A DNA stretch of 64,000 nt from CAVPJW01 sp963705525 (GTDB lineage Bacteria > Acidobacteriota > Vicinamibacteria > Vicinamibacterales > CAVPJW01). A program made the position numbers and the translations under genes. The notes beneath the pieces are model-generated. The model saw only the letters and a program-made list of their open reading frames with translations, searched no databases and was not told the DNA's origin. The DNA lies in the NCBI GenBank assembly GCA_963705525.1, contig CAVPJW010000003.1, forward strand, positions 62,001-126,000, given 5' to 3'. Below, piece by piece: positions 46,390-55,728 of the stretch (position 1 is its first letter; each line of letters begins with the position of its first letter).

Positions 46390-47274
46390 ATGAAGACGAC
46401 GGAGATTTCCCTGTTCGCCGAGGCCGCCGCCAGCGCCGAACCCGATCTGGCGAGCGCCGCGCTGATGATTGCGCGCATCGAGTACCCGAAGCTCGATCCG
46501 ACGGTCTATCTGGCGCGTCTGGATGAGATGGGCGAAGCCGTGAAGACGCGCCTTGCCGCCGCAGATGCGCTCCGCGGTCCCGGACGAGCCGAGGCGCACG
46601 TGTCGGTCCTGAACGACTATCTCTTCAACGATCTGGGGTTCATCGGCGATCGCGATCACTACGAGGATCCGCGCAACAGTTTTCTGAACGAAGTCCTCGA
46701 ACGACGGAAAGGCATCCCGATCACGCTGGCCGTCGTCTACCTCGAAGTGGCGCGGCGGGCGGGGGTGCGCGTGGACGGCGTGAACTTCCCGGGCCACTTT
46801 CTCCTTCGATGTCCCGGCGAACCACTGGCCCCTGGTGTCATCAGCGATCTCATCATCGACCCCTTCCACAAGGGTGCGCTGCTCACCGAGCGCGACTGCC
46901 GCGAGCTGCTCGAGCGCCATGTCGGCGACGATGCCGCGTTCGACGAATCGCTCCTGGCGCCAGCCAGCAAACAGCAGATTCTGACGAGAATGCTGCTCAA
47001 CCTGAAGCGCACGTACGTCTCGATGCGATCGTTCCCACAGGCCCGCGATGTGACGGAGATGCTGCTGGCGGTGGACCCGTCAGCGCTTGCCGAGCTGCGC
47101 GATCGCGGGCTGATCGCGTACCACCTGCGCGACTTCGTGCCGGCCCTGCGCGACTTGCAGACGTACCTGAGGCTTTCGTCAGGCGCCAGCGCGGACGAGG
47201 AGAGCCGGAAGGAACACGAGCAGCTGTGGGAGCATGTGAAGACGCTCAGGAGAAGGGTAGCCGGGCTGAATTAA
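46390..47274 (+). CDS. SirB1-family transglutaminase-like/TPR protein
   Basis: The 294-residue protein has the SirB1 pattern: LNDYLFNDLGFIGDRDHYEDPRNSFLNEVLERRKGIPITLAVVY, then VARRAGVRVDGVNFPGHFLLR and LIIDPFHKGALLT. Repeat-like helices follow (QARDVTEMLLAVDPSALAELRDRGLIAY). The pattern recalls a transglutaminase-like core with a C-terminal TPR tail. The biochemical role of the family is unclear. It is transcribed away from the catabolic island and ends at an inverted repeat. Confidence 0.87.
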   Translation: MKTTEISLFAEAAASAEPDLASAALMIARIEYPKLDPTVYLARLDEMGEAVKTRLAAADALRGPGRAEAHVSVLNDYLFNDLGFIGDRDHYEDPRNSFLNEVLERRKGIPITLAVVYLEVARRAGVRVDGVNFPGHFLLRCPGEPLAPGVISDLIIDPFHKGALLTERDCRELLERHVGDDAAFDESLLAPASKQQILTRMLLNLKRTYVSMRSFPQARDVTEMLLAVDPSALAELRDRGLIAYHLRDFVPALRDLQTYLRLSSGASADEESRKEHEQLWEHVKTLRRRVAGLN

Positions 47275-47277
47275 CGG

Positions 47278-47357
47278 AGTTCTTAGTTCTTGGTTCTTAG
47301 TGTGGTTCTCAGTTCTTAATGCCTTCCTAAGAACCAAGTACTAAGAACTAAGAACTT
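47278..47357. repeat. Intergenic inverted repeat of the GTTCTTA family (copy 4)
   Basis: This is the most regular copy: the left arm AGTTCTTAGTTCTTGGTTC pairs with a right arm GAACCAAGTACTAAGAAC followed by TAAGAACTT. It sits between two convergent genes, and the M20 gene's last codons (AGT TCT TAG) lie in its right arm. A long RNA hairpin would form from either strand, so a bidirectional transcription end is possible. Confidence 0.75.
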
Positions 47358-48724
47358 CCAACGTTCGCGAGCTCCTGATAGAGATACGCCGACGCGATGA
47401 TGCCGTTCTGGAAATTACCGAGATCGAGCTTTTCGTTCGGTGCGTGGGCGTTCTCGTCGGGCAGCCCGACTCCGAAGAGCACCGATGGCGATCCCAGCTG
47501 TTCCTGGAAGGTGGACACGACCGGAATTGATCCGCCTTCACGGTTGAAGACGGGCGCCTTGCCAAACCCGAGCTCGATCGCGCGTCCGGCCGCCCGCACG
47601 TAGGGATTGTCGAAGTCGGTCATCCACGGGCGCCCGCCGTGCATGCGCGTCAGTCTGAGCTGGACTGTCTTCGGCGTGACCTTCTTCAAGTACGCCTCGA
47701 ACAGGTCACCGATGCGCTCCGGATGCTGATCCGGTACCAGCCGCATGCTCACCTTCGCCATCGCGACGGCGGGAATCACGGTCTTGGCGCCCTCTCCGGT
47801 GAAACCTGACAGCATCCCGTTGACCTCGAAGGTGGGGCGCGCCCAGATGCGCTCGAGCGTCGAATAACCGCTCTCGCCGAAGAGCCGCGGCGCACCCAGG
47901 CTCTTTCGGTACTTCGTCTCGTTGAAGGGGAGCCGCTTGAACTCGGCACGCTCCTCATCACGGAGCGGCTTCACATCGTCGTAGAAGCCGGGAATCTTCA
48001 CGCGGCCTCCGCGATCCTTCATCTGAGCCAGCACCTGCGCCAGCACGAATGCCGGGTTGGCCACGGCGCCGCCGAAGGAACCGGAATGAAGGTCCGAGGC
48101 CGTTCCGCGCAGGTCGATTTGAAAGTAAGCCAGCCCTCGCAGGCCATAGCAGATCGACGGCACGCCGCGATCGAACATCGGGGAATCGGATATGACGACT
48201 ACGTCGGTCTGAAGGTCAGACTTGTTCTTGATGACGAAGTCGTCGAGGTTCGTGCTGCCAACTTCCTCTTCACCCTCAAGGATCACCTTGATGTTGATGG
48301 GCAGCGAGCCGTTCTGCTTGAGGTGCGCCTCGATGGCCTTCAGGTGCATGAACACCTGGCCCTTGTCATCGGCCGCGCCACGCGCGTAGATCTCGCCGTC
48401 GCGAACCGTGGCCTGAAACGGCGGCGACTCCCAGAGCGACAGCGGATCCACGGGCTGCACGTCGTAGTGGCCGTAGAAGAGCATGGTCGGCTGACCGGCC
48501 GCATCGAGCCAATCGCCATAGACGACGGGATTGCCGGGCGTCTCGATGATTCGGACGTTCTTGAGGCCGATGCGACGCATCTCGTCGGCGCTCCACTCCG
48601 CGCATCGCCTGACGTCGGCGGCATGCTCGGGCAGCGCGCTGATGCTGGGAATCGCCAGGTAGTCGGTCAGTTCCGTGACGTATCGATCGCGGTTCACATT
48701 GATGTAGTCGATGACTTTGTCCAT
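47348..48724 (-). CDS. M20-family dipeptidase/metallopeptidase
   Basis: A 458-residue zinc peptidase. Metal-site blocks are MLFYGHYDVQPVDPLSLW, YARGAADDKGQVFMHLKA and LEGEEEVGSTNLDDF. The C-terminal metal histidine lies in LPDENAHAPNEKLDL. The dimerisation lid domain lies in between. The family hydrolyses dipeptides or N-acyl amino acids. The C-terminal Ser-Ser-stop is encoded inside an inverted repeat, as in the DUF1684 gene. No frame problem is seen. Confidence 0.92.
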   Translation of the reverse strand: MDKVIDYINVNRDRYVTELTDYLAIPSISALPEHAADVRRCAEWSADEMRRIGLKNVRIIETPGNPVVYGDWLDAAGQPTMLFYGHYDVQPVDPLSLWESPPFQATVRDGEIYARGAADDKGQVFMHLKAIEAHLKQNGSLPINIKVILEGEEEVGSTNLDDFVIKNKSDLQTDVVVISDSPMFDRGVPSICYGLRGLAYFQIDLRGTASDLHSGSFGGAVANPAFVLAQVLAQMKDRGGRVKIPGFYDDVKPLRDEERAEFKRLPFNETKYRKSLGAPRLFGESGYSTLERIWARPTFEVNGMLSGFTGEGAKTVIPAVAMAKVSMRLVPDQHPERIGDLFEAYLKKVTPKTVQLRLTRMHGGRPWMTDFDNPYVRAAGRAIELGFGKAPVFNREGGSIPVVSTFQEQLGSPSVLFGVGLPDENAHAPNEKLDLGNFQNGIIASAYLYQELANVGSS

Positions 48725-48746
48725 CAGGTCTCCAGGCGCTACGCAC

Positions 48747-48776
48747 CAAGAACTAAGTACTAAGCACGAAGAACTA
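48747..48776. repeat. Half-copy of the GTTCTTA intergenic repeat (copy 5)
   Basis: AAGAACTAAGTACTAAG followed by CACGAAGAACTA matches the right arm of copies 3 and 4, including the AGTACT centre, but no left arm is present. It lies between the M20 start and the sulfurtransferase stop. Confidence 0.6.
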
Positions 48777-48782
48777 CGTCCT

Positions 48783-49628
48783 TCACTTGATGCCGTGAGG
48801 CATCTCTATCGGCAGGTCTTCACGATCTCCCCATTCCTTCCACGAACCGAGGTACACCCGGACACGAGGATACCCAATCAGCCTGAGCGCGAGATAGCCG
48901 TGCGCGGCACGATAGCCGCCCTGGCAGTACGTGACCACCTCGCGCGACGGATTGAGTCCTGCCTTGTCGTACATCTCGGTGAGCTCGGCCGCCGGTTTGA
49001 ACCGGCCGTCGGGCGCAATATTACGTGTCCACTCGATGTGGACGGCGCCCGGAATGGCACCGCCGCGCTTGGCGCGCACCAGTGTGCCCAGGTATTCACT
49101 ATCGCTTCTGGTATCGAGCACGGTCACCTCAGAACGTCCGAGCCGATCGGCGACGTCGCGCCACGTCGCCAGATGCTCGGTGAGACGCTCGCCGGTCCAG
49201 GTCGTCGGGCTCGGCGCGGTGACCTCTGTCGTAACCGGCAGCCCGGCGGCCCGCCACGCCTCAAATCCCCCGTCGAGCACGCGGACGTTCGGATGGCCGA
49301 ACATCTCGAGAAACCAGAATGCGCGCGCCGCGCGCAGGCCCGAGTTGTCCTCGTACACCACGACGGGCTGATCGGCGGTGACGCCGCGTGACGCGAGCAG
49401 ATGTTCGACGATCCACAGGAATGCCTTGAGCGGTGCGGGATCGGTGTCGATGAGACTCACGCCGAAAAGGTCCAGATGGACGGCGCCAGCCAGGTGACCC
49501 TGCGCGAACGATTCCGCCGGGCGAAGGTCGAGCAGCGTGACGCGCGCGCCGGCGGCAATCTCGCGCGCCAGCTCCGGGGCGCTCACCAGGAGTTCCGGGT
49601 GCGCATAGCCGCGGTCGTCTGTAGTCAT
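48783..49628 (-). CDS. Tandem-rhodanese sulfurtransferase (thiosulfate/3-mercaptopyruvate type)
   Basis: ATG 49628 gives 281 residues with two rhodanese domains. The N-terminal one (LLDLRPAESFAQGHLAGAVH, VVVYEDNSGLRAARA) has no catalytic Cys, as usual. The C-terminal one has LDTRSDSEYLGT and VVTYCQGGYRAAHGYLAL with the active Cys and a six-residue-type loop. It lies 13 nt after an MBL hydrolase, which fits sulfide or persulfide handling, though this MBL is not clearly ETHE1-like. Confidence 0.9.
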   Translation of the reverse strand: MTTDDRGYAHPELLVSAPELAREIAAGARVTLLDLRPAESFAQGHLAGAVHLDLFGVSLIDTDPAPLKAFLWIVEHLLASRGVTADQPVVVYEDNSGLRAARAFWFLEMFGHPNVRVLDGGFEAWRAAGLPVTTEVTAPSPTTWTGERLTEHLATWRDVADRLGRSEVTVLDTRSDSEYLGTLVRAKRGGAIPGAVHIEWTRNIAPDGRFKPAAELTEMYDKAGLNPSREVVTYCQGGYRAAHGYLALRLIGYPRVRVYLGSWKEWGDREDLPIEMPHGIK

Positions 49629-49641
49629 GTCCACAATGCGC

Positions 49642-50436
49642 TCAACGCGCCAGCCACTCGTCGCCTTCTCTCGCGGCTCGACCTTCATGTTCGAGCTTCA
49701 AGAGATGCGCCAGCACGTTCTCGCCGGCCGCCGTTTCGAGCTCGGGCGCCAGGTCCTGGTACACCGTGTGAACGATGTCGATTCGGTGCCGGCAGCCACG
49801 CTGAAGCGCCGCGACGATCTGTTCTTCCCGGCGCTGCCGATGATCCAGGCAGGCCTTTATGACCACCGCCGGCTCGTCGATGACGGGCCCGTGCGCGGGG
49901 AACAGTCGCGCCGGCTCCAGAGCCAGGACTTTCTCGAGCGACGCGAGATACTCGACCAGATTCCCGCCGTGGGACACCGGGATGACGACCGTGCCGCCGG
50001 ACACGACCAGATCGCCGGAGAACACCGCGCCCGTGGCCGCGTGCCAGAACACGACATGATCCGGCGCATGACCGGGCGTGTGGACCGCGACGAGCGGCCC
50101 GCCCCCCCAGGCTATCGAGTCGCCGTCGCGCAGCGGAAGCCACTCGACGCTCACGCGCCGATCGCGTTCGGGCCACGGCAGCTTCGTGAACGTCGCATCT
50201 GGCCATCGGCCCGCGAGCGCCGGCGCACCCGATGCATGATCGGGATGAGCGTGCGTCACGAGCACTCGCTGAAGACCCGCTCCCGCGCCCATCGCCGTTT
50301 CGAGCGCGCTCAAGTGACGCGCGTCTCCAACGCCCGCGTCGACGAGGATACCGCTCGTCGCGTCGAGCAGGTACGTGTTGTTCCCTCGACCGGTCAGCGG
50401 TCCAGGGTTGAATGCGGGCACGAGCGTCGGATGCAT
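49642..50436 (-). CDS. Metallo-beta-lactamase-fold hydrolase (LACTB2-like)
   Basis: A 264-residue protein with the metal motif VLVTHAHPDHASGAP, HTPGHAPDHVVFW, VFSGDLVVSGG and PAHGPVIDEP. A C-terminal winged-helix-like tail (LDHRQRREEQIVAAL) is typical of the LACTB2/RNase-like group. Endoribonuclease or thioester hydrolase activity is possible. The gene follows the outer-membrane protein stop by 1 nt, so it may be co-transcribed with it. Confidence 0.88.
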   Translation of the reverse strand: MHPTLVPAFNPGPLTGRGNNTYLLDATSGILVDAGVGDARHLSALETAMGAGAGLQRVLVTHAHPDHASGAPALAGRWPDATFTKLPWPERDRRVSVEWLPLRDGDSIAWGGGPLVAVHTPGHAPDHVVFWHAATGAVFSGDLVVSGGTVVIPVSHGGNLVEYLASLEKVLALEPARLFPAHGPVIDEPAVVIKACLDHRQRREEQIVAALQRGCRHRIDIVHTVYQDLAPELETAAGENVLAHLLKLEHEGRAAREGDEWLAR

Positions 50437-50437
50437 G

Positions 50438-51698
50438 TCAGAAGCTGTATCGCACGGCGAGCCGTGCGTGCGAATCCCGATTGTACTGGCCGAAGAAGTC
50501 CGTGGGCTCGCCGCGGATCCACGTCAGGGCGGCCGTCACCCGCAGGTGCTGTCCCGCCGCCTGCGAATACTCGAACTTCAGCCAGCTGCCATCGCCATTC
50601 TGTCGCAGAGCGCCCTCGACCGCCAGACTCCGGTTGGTATCGATCGTCAACCCGGCACGACCCAGCACCGTGCGGGTCAGCCCTCGATCCGGCGCGAAAT
50701 CCGCGAGCGTCCGCCTGATCACGACGACCTCTCCGGCATAGCCGCCCGCGAACGACCACTCCCCGACCTGACGTTCGGCCTGGATGACGTAGAGCATGTA
50801 ATCGTCAGGCCGCGGAGACTCCAGCGGCTCCTGGCTCGTGAAGTAGCCCGCCTCACCCTTGATCGTGAACCATGGGAGGGGCAGCGCCGCATCGGCGCCA
50901 TACATTCTCACGCTTGGATAGATGCGTCGCAATTCGAGGGCTGGCTGGTCGCTCGGAAGGATCTGTCCGTCGATGAGCGGCAGGTAGTTGGTGCCGTCAA
51001 AAACCGACAACGAATACTCGTAACGCGACGCCACATAACTCCATCGAACGCCGACCTGTGATCCACCTCGTACGTCGCTGCCGCCATCGACGATCGCCGC
51101 GGGCAGCGTATCGAGCGGCTGCCCCGCCCACCGCTGATCAAAGAACGGCGTGCGACTCGGGGTCGCACGCGGTGTCCACATCGCATCAATGGTCCCGCCG
51201 CCCCGCTCGGTACGTCATCCTGATGCCGGTGACGCCGAGGAACTCGGTATCGGTCACCTCGAGGTAATCGCGAGGCGCGAAGCGATCGGTCGGGTTGAGG
51301 ATATCCGCTCGTCCCCAGCGTATGAACTGTTTGCCGAGATCGACCGTCAGGCCATTGCGCGTAACGACGGCCTCGAAGCGCCTGACTGCCAAAGCCGGCC
51401 GCGGAATGGTGCGATCCCACCAGCGGACATTCCATGCCCGCTCGACCTGATCGTGGGTGGCCATCCGCGCATCGAACGACCCGTTCAGCCGCAGCCATGG
51501 AAGCGGTCGCCAGGAGGGCTCGTAACGCGCCAGGGCCTCCGCGACGGCCCTCGTCGTGTCCCGGTTCGTGACCTGAGGATAGAGGACCAGGTCTGTCTCG
51601 ACGAATCCACGCTGGGAGAACGTCTGGGCCAGGGCGGACGGTTCGTGCCCGATGACGATCGACAGCGCAAGCGCCGCACGAGCTGCGACACGCGTCAC
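50438..51698 (-). CDS. Outer-membrane beta-barrel protein (DUF1302-like), frame change near 51190
   Basis: GTG 51698 overlaps the LolA-like stop by 4 nt (GTGA). A signal peptide (ALALSIVIGHEPSALAQ) leads into alternating strands such as WLRLNGSFDARMATHDQVER and VDLGKQFIRWGRADILNPTDRF, up to GIRMTYRAG. The protein continues in another frame from about GGTIDAMWTPRATPSRTPFFD through repeated barrel strands to the terminal Phe of ARLAVRYSF, a typical last-strand signature. One extra base near 51190 explains the break. It is probably the outer-membrane partner of the ABC/LolA-like genes. Confidence 0.75.
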
Positions 51699-52462
51699 TG
51701 ATCGCGCCGCAGTGACTGCAGGGTGAAGTCCTGCTCTTTCATTGGAATGTTGTATTGGAGCTTGTCCACCTTGAGGAGCGTCCGGCTCCTGCGGCCCAGA
51801 TCGGACATCTCCATGACGCGCGCCGTCCAGATACCCTGGATGTTCTGAATGTCCCGATACTGCAGGCGCCGGACGACCTTGTCTTTGATGAAGTTCTCCA
51901 CTTGCGCAAACGCGTAGTTGTCCTTGCGGATCCACACGAGGGATCTGGAGTACTGCGACGACTTGCTCTCGCGCGGCACGGACTGGATGCGCCAGCAGCT
52001 GACACCCTCGAGCGCCTCCTCGCCATCGAGCCGATATTCGAACTGATCGACGTCGCGCTCCTCGAGATCCTCGAAGCTGAAGTCCGTGCCGAAAAACCGC
52101 GTCGATCGATCCTGCAGCGCAATCCGGCGCTCCCGTGCGATCGCCGGGGTCCACATCCATTGGTCAGACGCGCGATCGGGATGATTGACGACGAGCAGCG
52201 CGACGCCCTTGACCTCGGCAGGTGCGGTGAACCGCAGCACCGCCTTGCTCTTTCCGTGCGATCCAATCCGATCGAACTGCCAGGCCTTGTCGCTGATCCT
52301 CCCGCTCGCATCGATCACCTGCAGGCTGCCTTCGTACCGCTGAGATCCGGCGTCGGTCCGACGCTGCGCCTCCTGAACGATCGCCTTGGCATCGTCGACA
52401 CAAATCACGGGAGCCGACGCGCATAGCATCGAGAGACACGTGATCGCCGACGCTCTATTCAT
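51695..52462 (-). CDS. LolA-like outer-membrane lipoprotein-sorting protein
   Basis: ATG 52462 gives 255 residues. A signal sequence (SAITCLSMLCASAPVIC) precedes a beta-rich fold with RYEGSLQVIDASGRISDKAW, SKAVLRFTAPAEVKGVALLV, DQWMWTPAIARERRI and FEDLEERDVDQFEYRLDGEE. This is the pattern of the periplasmic LolA-like family often paired with RND or ABC exporters and a beta-barrel. Both neighbours overlap it, supporting one export operon. Confidence 0.82.
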   Translation of the reverse strand: MNRASAITCLSMLCASAPVICVDDAKAIVQEAQRRTDAGSQRYEGSLQVIDASGRISDKAWQFDRIGSHGKSKAVLRFTAPAEVKGVALLVVNHPDRASDQWMWTPAIARERRIALQDRSTRFFGTDFSFEDLEERDVDQFEYRLDGEEALEGVSCWRIQSVPRESKSSQYSRSLVWIRKDNYAFAQVENFIKDKVVRRLQYRDIQNIQGIWTARVMEMSDLGRRSRTLLKVDKLQYNIPMKEQDFTLQSLRRDQ

Positions 52463-55007
52463 ATTCGAGTGCCTCCACGAGCGTGCCACGAACGGCCGAC
52501 TCTGCGGGCCAGAGCGCCGCGAGCAACGCGGCAATCATGATGGTGGGCAGGATGGCGAGCGCGATGCCCAGCGGAAACTGATAGTCGAGCCGCATGCCCG
52601 ACAAGTCGCGCTGAGTGATCTGCAGCACGTAGTACAGGTTCACCGCGCCCAGCGCGAGCCCCAGAATGGTGCCAACCAGTCCGATGGTCGCCGCCTCCAT
52701 CCATACCGTGTGGCGGATCTGCTGCCTGAGACCGCCGACCGCCTGGAGCACGCCGAGCTCGCGGCGCCGATCCATGATCGAGACCGTCAGCGTGTTGACG
52801 ATGCCCAGGACAGCCACGATGACGGCCACGAGCACCTGGATGTAGGTGAGGGCGAGCCATTGATCGGTCAGCTTGATGATGTAGGCCCTGACTTCGTCGT
52901 TGCTCATGACGAAGAGCCGTCGATCGCGGCCGAGCGCATCCACGATCCTCGGGCGCGCGTCGGCGAGTGAGACACCCGGCTTCAAGTAGACACGAAAGAT
53001 ATTGGCGGTGTCGTCCTGCCAGAATCGCGCGAACACGGAGCGATCGAGAAAGATCGTGCCTTGCTGATCGGACCAGTCGCGGATGATTCCGATGATCGGC
53101 AGCTTCACGATACCTTCCGGCGCCGCGACTTCCAGCTGTTCGCCCACCCGCAGGTGCTGGAGGAGCGACAGATTCTCGGACACGATGGCACCCTCGCCCG
53201 CACCTGCTCGTTCGTACATCGTCTTTTCATCGCCCGCCACTGTGCGCCGATGGATCCGCCTGCCGATGCCGGCCATGTCAATGGCGACCACGAGCACGGG
53301 CGACCCGCGGTACGTGGTGCGGAGACTCCGAACCATCTGAACCTCGTCGACGCCCTCGACGGCGCGGATCCGATCGGCGACCTCCGGAGGATATCGGAAC
53401 GTCCGGTCAGACAGGTTCTGAGAGCCCGCCACGAAAATGTCCGGGTTGAGCGCGTTGGTCAGCCATTCGACGATCGATTGGTAGCTCGCCTGGCCGACGC
53501 CGCCGAGAGCCACGACCTGTGCAAGCGCGAGCATCAAAGCCGCCACGGCGCCTGACGTCCGCCGCGGCGATTGGATGAGGCTGTCGGCGGCCAGCGCGCC
53601 CTCGACCGGCCGAATCCACTTCAGCACGGGACGAAGCGCCTTCGTGATCCACAGCGCCACGGTCGGCGTCATGAGGAGCGCCGCAATGATGGCCAGGAAG
53701 TAGCCAGCGTAGAACACCGGGCCAGATCGTCCGAAGACCAGGCAGACGGCCGACATCACAACACAGCCGAGCGCAATGAGACGACGGACGCGGTTCTCGC
53801 CGGCGGTGAGCACCTGATACTTGCCCTTCTGCAGGGCCTGCACCGGATCGACTCGCGCGGCGTTTCGCGCCGGAATCCACGCAGCGACCATGCTGGTCAC
53901 GACGCCAACCGTCATGGCCAGCGCAACGAGCCGCGGATCGGCTGACACTTCCTCGGCTCGCTCCGCGACGCCGTAGACGCCCTCGAGAAGTCCTCCGATG
54001 TACCCGGCGATCGAGCGCGCCATCAGCGAACCCAAAAGCACGCCCAGCGCAGATCCCACGAGTCCCTCGATCGCGCTCTCGGCCAGGAAGAGACGCCTGA
54101 TTTGTCCTCGCCGCGCGCCGAGCGCCCGGAGGATGCCGACCTCGGATCGGCGCTCCGTGACCGCAATGGCGAACGCGTTATAGATGATGAACATGCCGAT
54201 GAAGAGCGCGAACAGGCTCGTGATCGTCATCGTCATGGAGTAGACGCTGAGCATCGACTGGAACTGCTCGCCCCGCGCGGACGGTTGCTCGACCTGGTAG
54301 CCCGGACCGAGGAGCGATTGCAGCGCCGCACGGCCTCGCTCGATCGACACGCCTTCCCTGAGCGCGAGGTCGATGCGATCGAAGCGCCGACCGCGCGCGA
54401 AGACGCTTTGCGCGGCGTAGATGTCCATGATGGCGAGGTTGCCGCCGAAGGCGCTCGTCATGCCGCCCGATCGCATGATGCCGCGGACGGTGAAAACCTT
54501 GTCGCCGTCAGCCGTTTTGAGCGTGATCCGCTCGCCGCTCGTCAGGCGGTTTCGCGCGGCGAATTCCCGCGTGACGATGATGGAGTCGGGCTGGGCCAGG
54601 AACACGAGCGGATCGTCGACGATGGCCTCGTCGCCGCTTTCGAGGTCGTAATCCCGCAGACTGCGATCCCCGGTCATGTCCACGCCGAGAATGAGCAGAT
54701 TTCCCTGACCCTGGAGGCCCGTTGCGACAACGGCCTCGATGATCGGGACCGCCACCCGAACCTCAGGCACCGACTGGATGCGCTCGAGAACCTCCTCGCC
54801 GAATCCGCTCTCTCCTGCCGACACCTGGAGCTCGGTCGCGCCGGCGATCTTGTCCACCGTTCGCTGAAACGCGTAGAACACCGACCTGTTGGCGGTGTGC
54901 ATCGCGACGAAGAGGGCAACGCCCAGCACGATGCCTGCGGTCGTCAGAATCGTCCGCAGGATGTGGCGCCGGAGATACGGCCAGCTGATGAGCCTGAGGA
55001 GGATCAT
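52455..55007 (-). CDS. ABC transporter permease with two FtsX domains (LolC/E- or MacB-like)
   Basis: An 850-residue permease. It opens with RRHILRTILTTAGIVLGVALF and a MacB-type periplasmic domain. FtsX segments follow (FALFIGMFIIYNAFAIAVTERRSEVGILRALGA), then further TM helices, a second periplasmic domain and a second FtsX unit (VLVAVIVAVLGIVNTLTVSIMDRRRELGVLQAVGG). The length fits the fused two-FtsX type. It overlaps the ATPase by 4 nt and the LolA-like gene by 8 nt. It probably extracts a lipid or lipoprotein from the inner membrane. Confidence 0.9.
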   Translation of the reverse strand: MILLRLISWPYLRRHILRTILTTAGIVLGVALFVAMHTANRSVFYAFQRTVDKIAGATELQVSAGESGFGEEVLERIQSVPEVRVAVPIIEAVVATGLQGQGNLLILGVDMTGDRSLRDYDLESGDEAIVDDPLVFLAQPDSIIVTREFAARNRLTSGERITLKTADGDKVFTVRGIMRSGGMTSAFGGNLAIMDIYAAQSVFARGRRFDRIDLALREGVSIERGRAALQSLLGPGYQVEQPSARGEQFQSMLSVYSMTMTITSLFALFIGMFIIYNAFAIAVTERRSEVGILRALGARRGQIRRLFLAESAIEGLVGSALGVLLGSLMARSIAGYIGGLLEGVYGVAERAEEVSADPRLVALAMTVGVVTSMVAAWIPARNAARVDPVQALQKGKYQVLTAGENRVRRLIALGCVVMSAVCLVFGRSGPVFYAGYFLAIIAALLMTPTVALWITKALRPVLKWIRPVEGALAADSLIQSPRRTSGAVAALMLALAQVVALGGVGQASYQSIVEWLTNALNPDIFVAGSQNLSDRTFRYPPEVADRIRAVEGVDEVQMVRSLRTTYRGSPVLVVAIDMAGIGRRIHRRTVAGDEKTMYERAGAGEGAIVSENLSLLQHLRVGEQLEVAAPEGIVKLPIIGIIRDWSDQQGTIFLDRSVFARFWQDDTANIFRVYLKPGVSLADARPRIVDALGRDRRLFVMSNDEVRAYIIKLTDQWLALTYIQVLVAVIVAVLGIVNTLTVSIMDRRRELGVLQAVGGLRQQIRHTVWMEAATIGLVGTILGLALGAVNLYYVLQITQRDLSGMRLDYQFPLGIALAILPTIMIAALLAALWPAESAVRGTLVEALEYE

Positions 55008-55705
55008 CGCTCGCGGTCCTCGACGATGCTGCCGTCGCGGAGCGTGATCGTCCGGTGGCAGCTGTCCGCCACCGTCAGATCGTGCGTGACGATCAGGACG
55101 GTGGTGTTGAGCCGCTGATGCAGGTCGCGAACGAGGTTCAAGATGTCCGCGCCGGTGGCGGTGTCCAGATTCCCAGTCGGCTCGTCGGCCAGGAGAACCG
55201 GTGGATAGATCGAGAGTGCGCGCGCGATGGCGACGCGCTGGCGTTCGCCGCCGGAGAGCTCGTCGGGAAGGTGGTCGAGCCGGCTCCCGAGCTGGACGAG
55301 GTTCAGGAGCTCGATTGCGCGGGCGCGCGCCTTCTGGCGCGGCCAGCCGCGGAGATGGAGCGGCAGCGCGACGTTCTCGATGGACGACAGCGTTGGCAGC
55401 AGGTTGAAGAACTGAAAAATGAACCCGATCTTGTCGCGTCGCACGCGCGTGAGTTCATCGTCTGAGAGCCCGCCCAGGCGTTGGCCGTCGATCGTGATGT
55501 GTCCCGACGTCGGCCGATCGAGGCCGCCGATGAGATTGAGCAGCGTCGATTTGCCCGAACCCGATGGGCCGATGATCGACACGAGGTCGCCGCGGGCGAT
55601 GACCAGATCGATCGCCGCGAGCGCGGTGACCTGCTTTCGACCGTCGAACCGCCGGGTCACGCCGGCGAGCTCGATCATGGGAGTGACAGCCGTCTGGGTG
55701 TCCAT
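55004..55705 (-). CDS. ABC transporter ATP-binding protein (LolD/MacB type)
   Basis: Walker A is GPSGSGKSTLLNLIGG, Q-loop FIFQFFNLLPTLSSIENV, signature ELSGGERQRVAIARALS, Walker B PVLLADEPTGNLD, and switch His IVTHDLTVA. ATG 55705 gives 233 residues. A second in-frame ATG at 55678 (MIELAGVTRRF) matches the usual family start. The latter would fit better if the CRP-like site upstream is a class II activator site. It is the first gene of the ABC/LolA-like/beta-barrel run. Confidence 0.92.
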   Translation of the reverse strand: MDTQTAVTPMIELAGVTRRFDGRKQVTALAAIDLVIARGDLVSIIGPSGSGKSTLLNLIGGLDRPTSGHITIDGQRLGGLSDDELTRVRRDKIGFIFQFFNLLPTLSSIENVALPLHLRGWPRQKARARAIELLNLVQLGSRLDHLPDELSGGERQRVAIARALSIYPPVLLADEPTGNLDTATGADILNLVRDLHQRLNTTVLIVTHDLTVADSCHRTITLRDGSIVEDRER

Positions 55706-55728
55706 CGTGGGCCCGGGTTCCCTGATTG

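Noticed and set aside
9818..48776. Possible CRISPR array from repeated GTTCTTA words
   Set aside because: Copies are single, widely spaced between different genes, and form inverted rather than regularly spaced direct repeats; no cas genes are seen.
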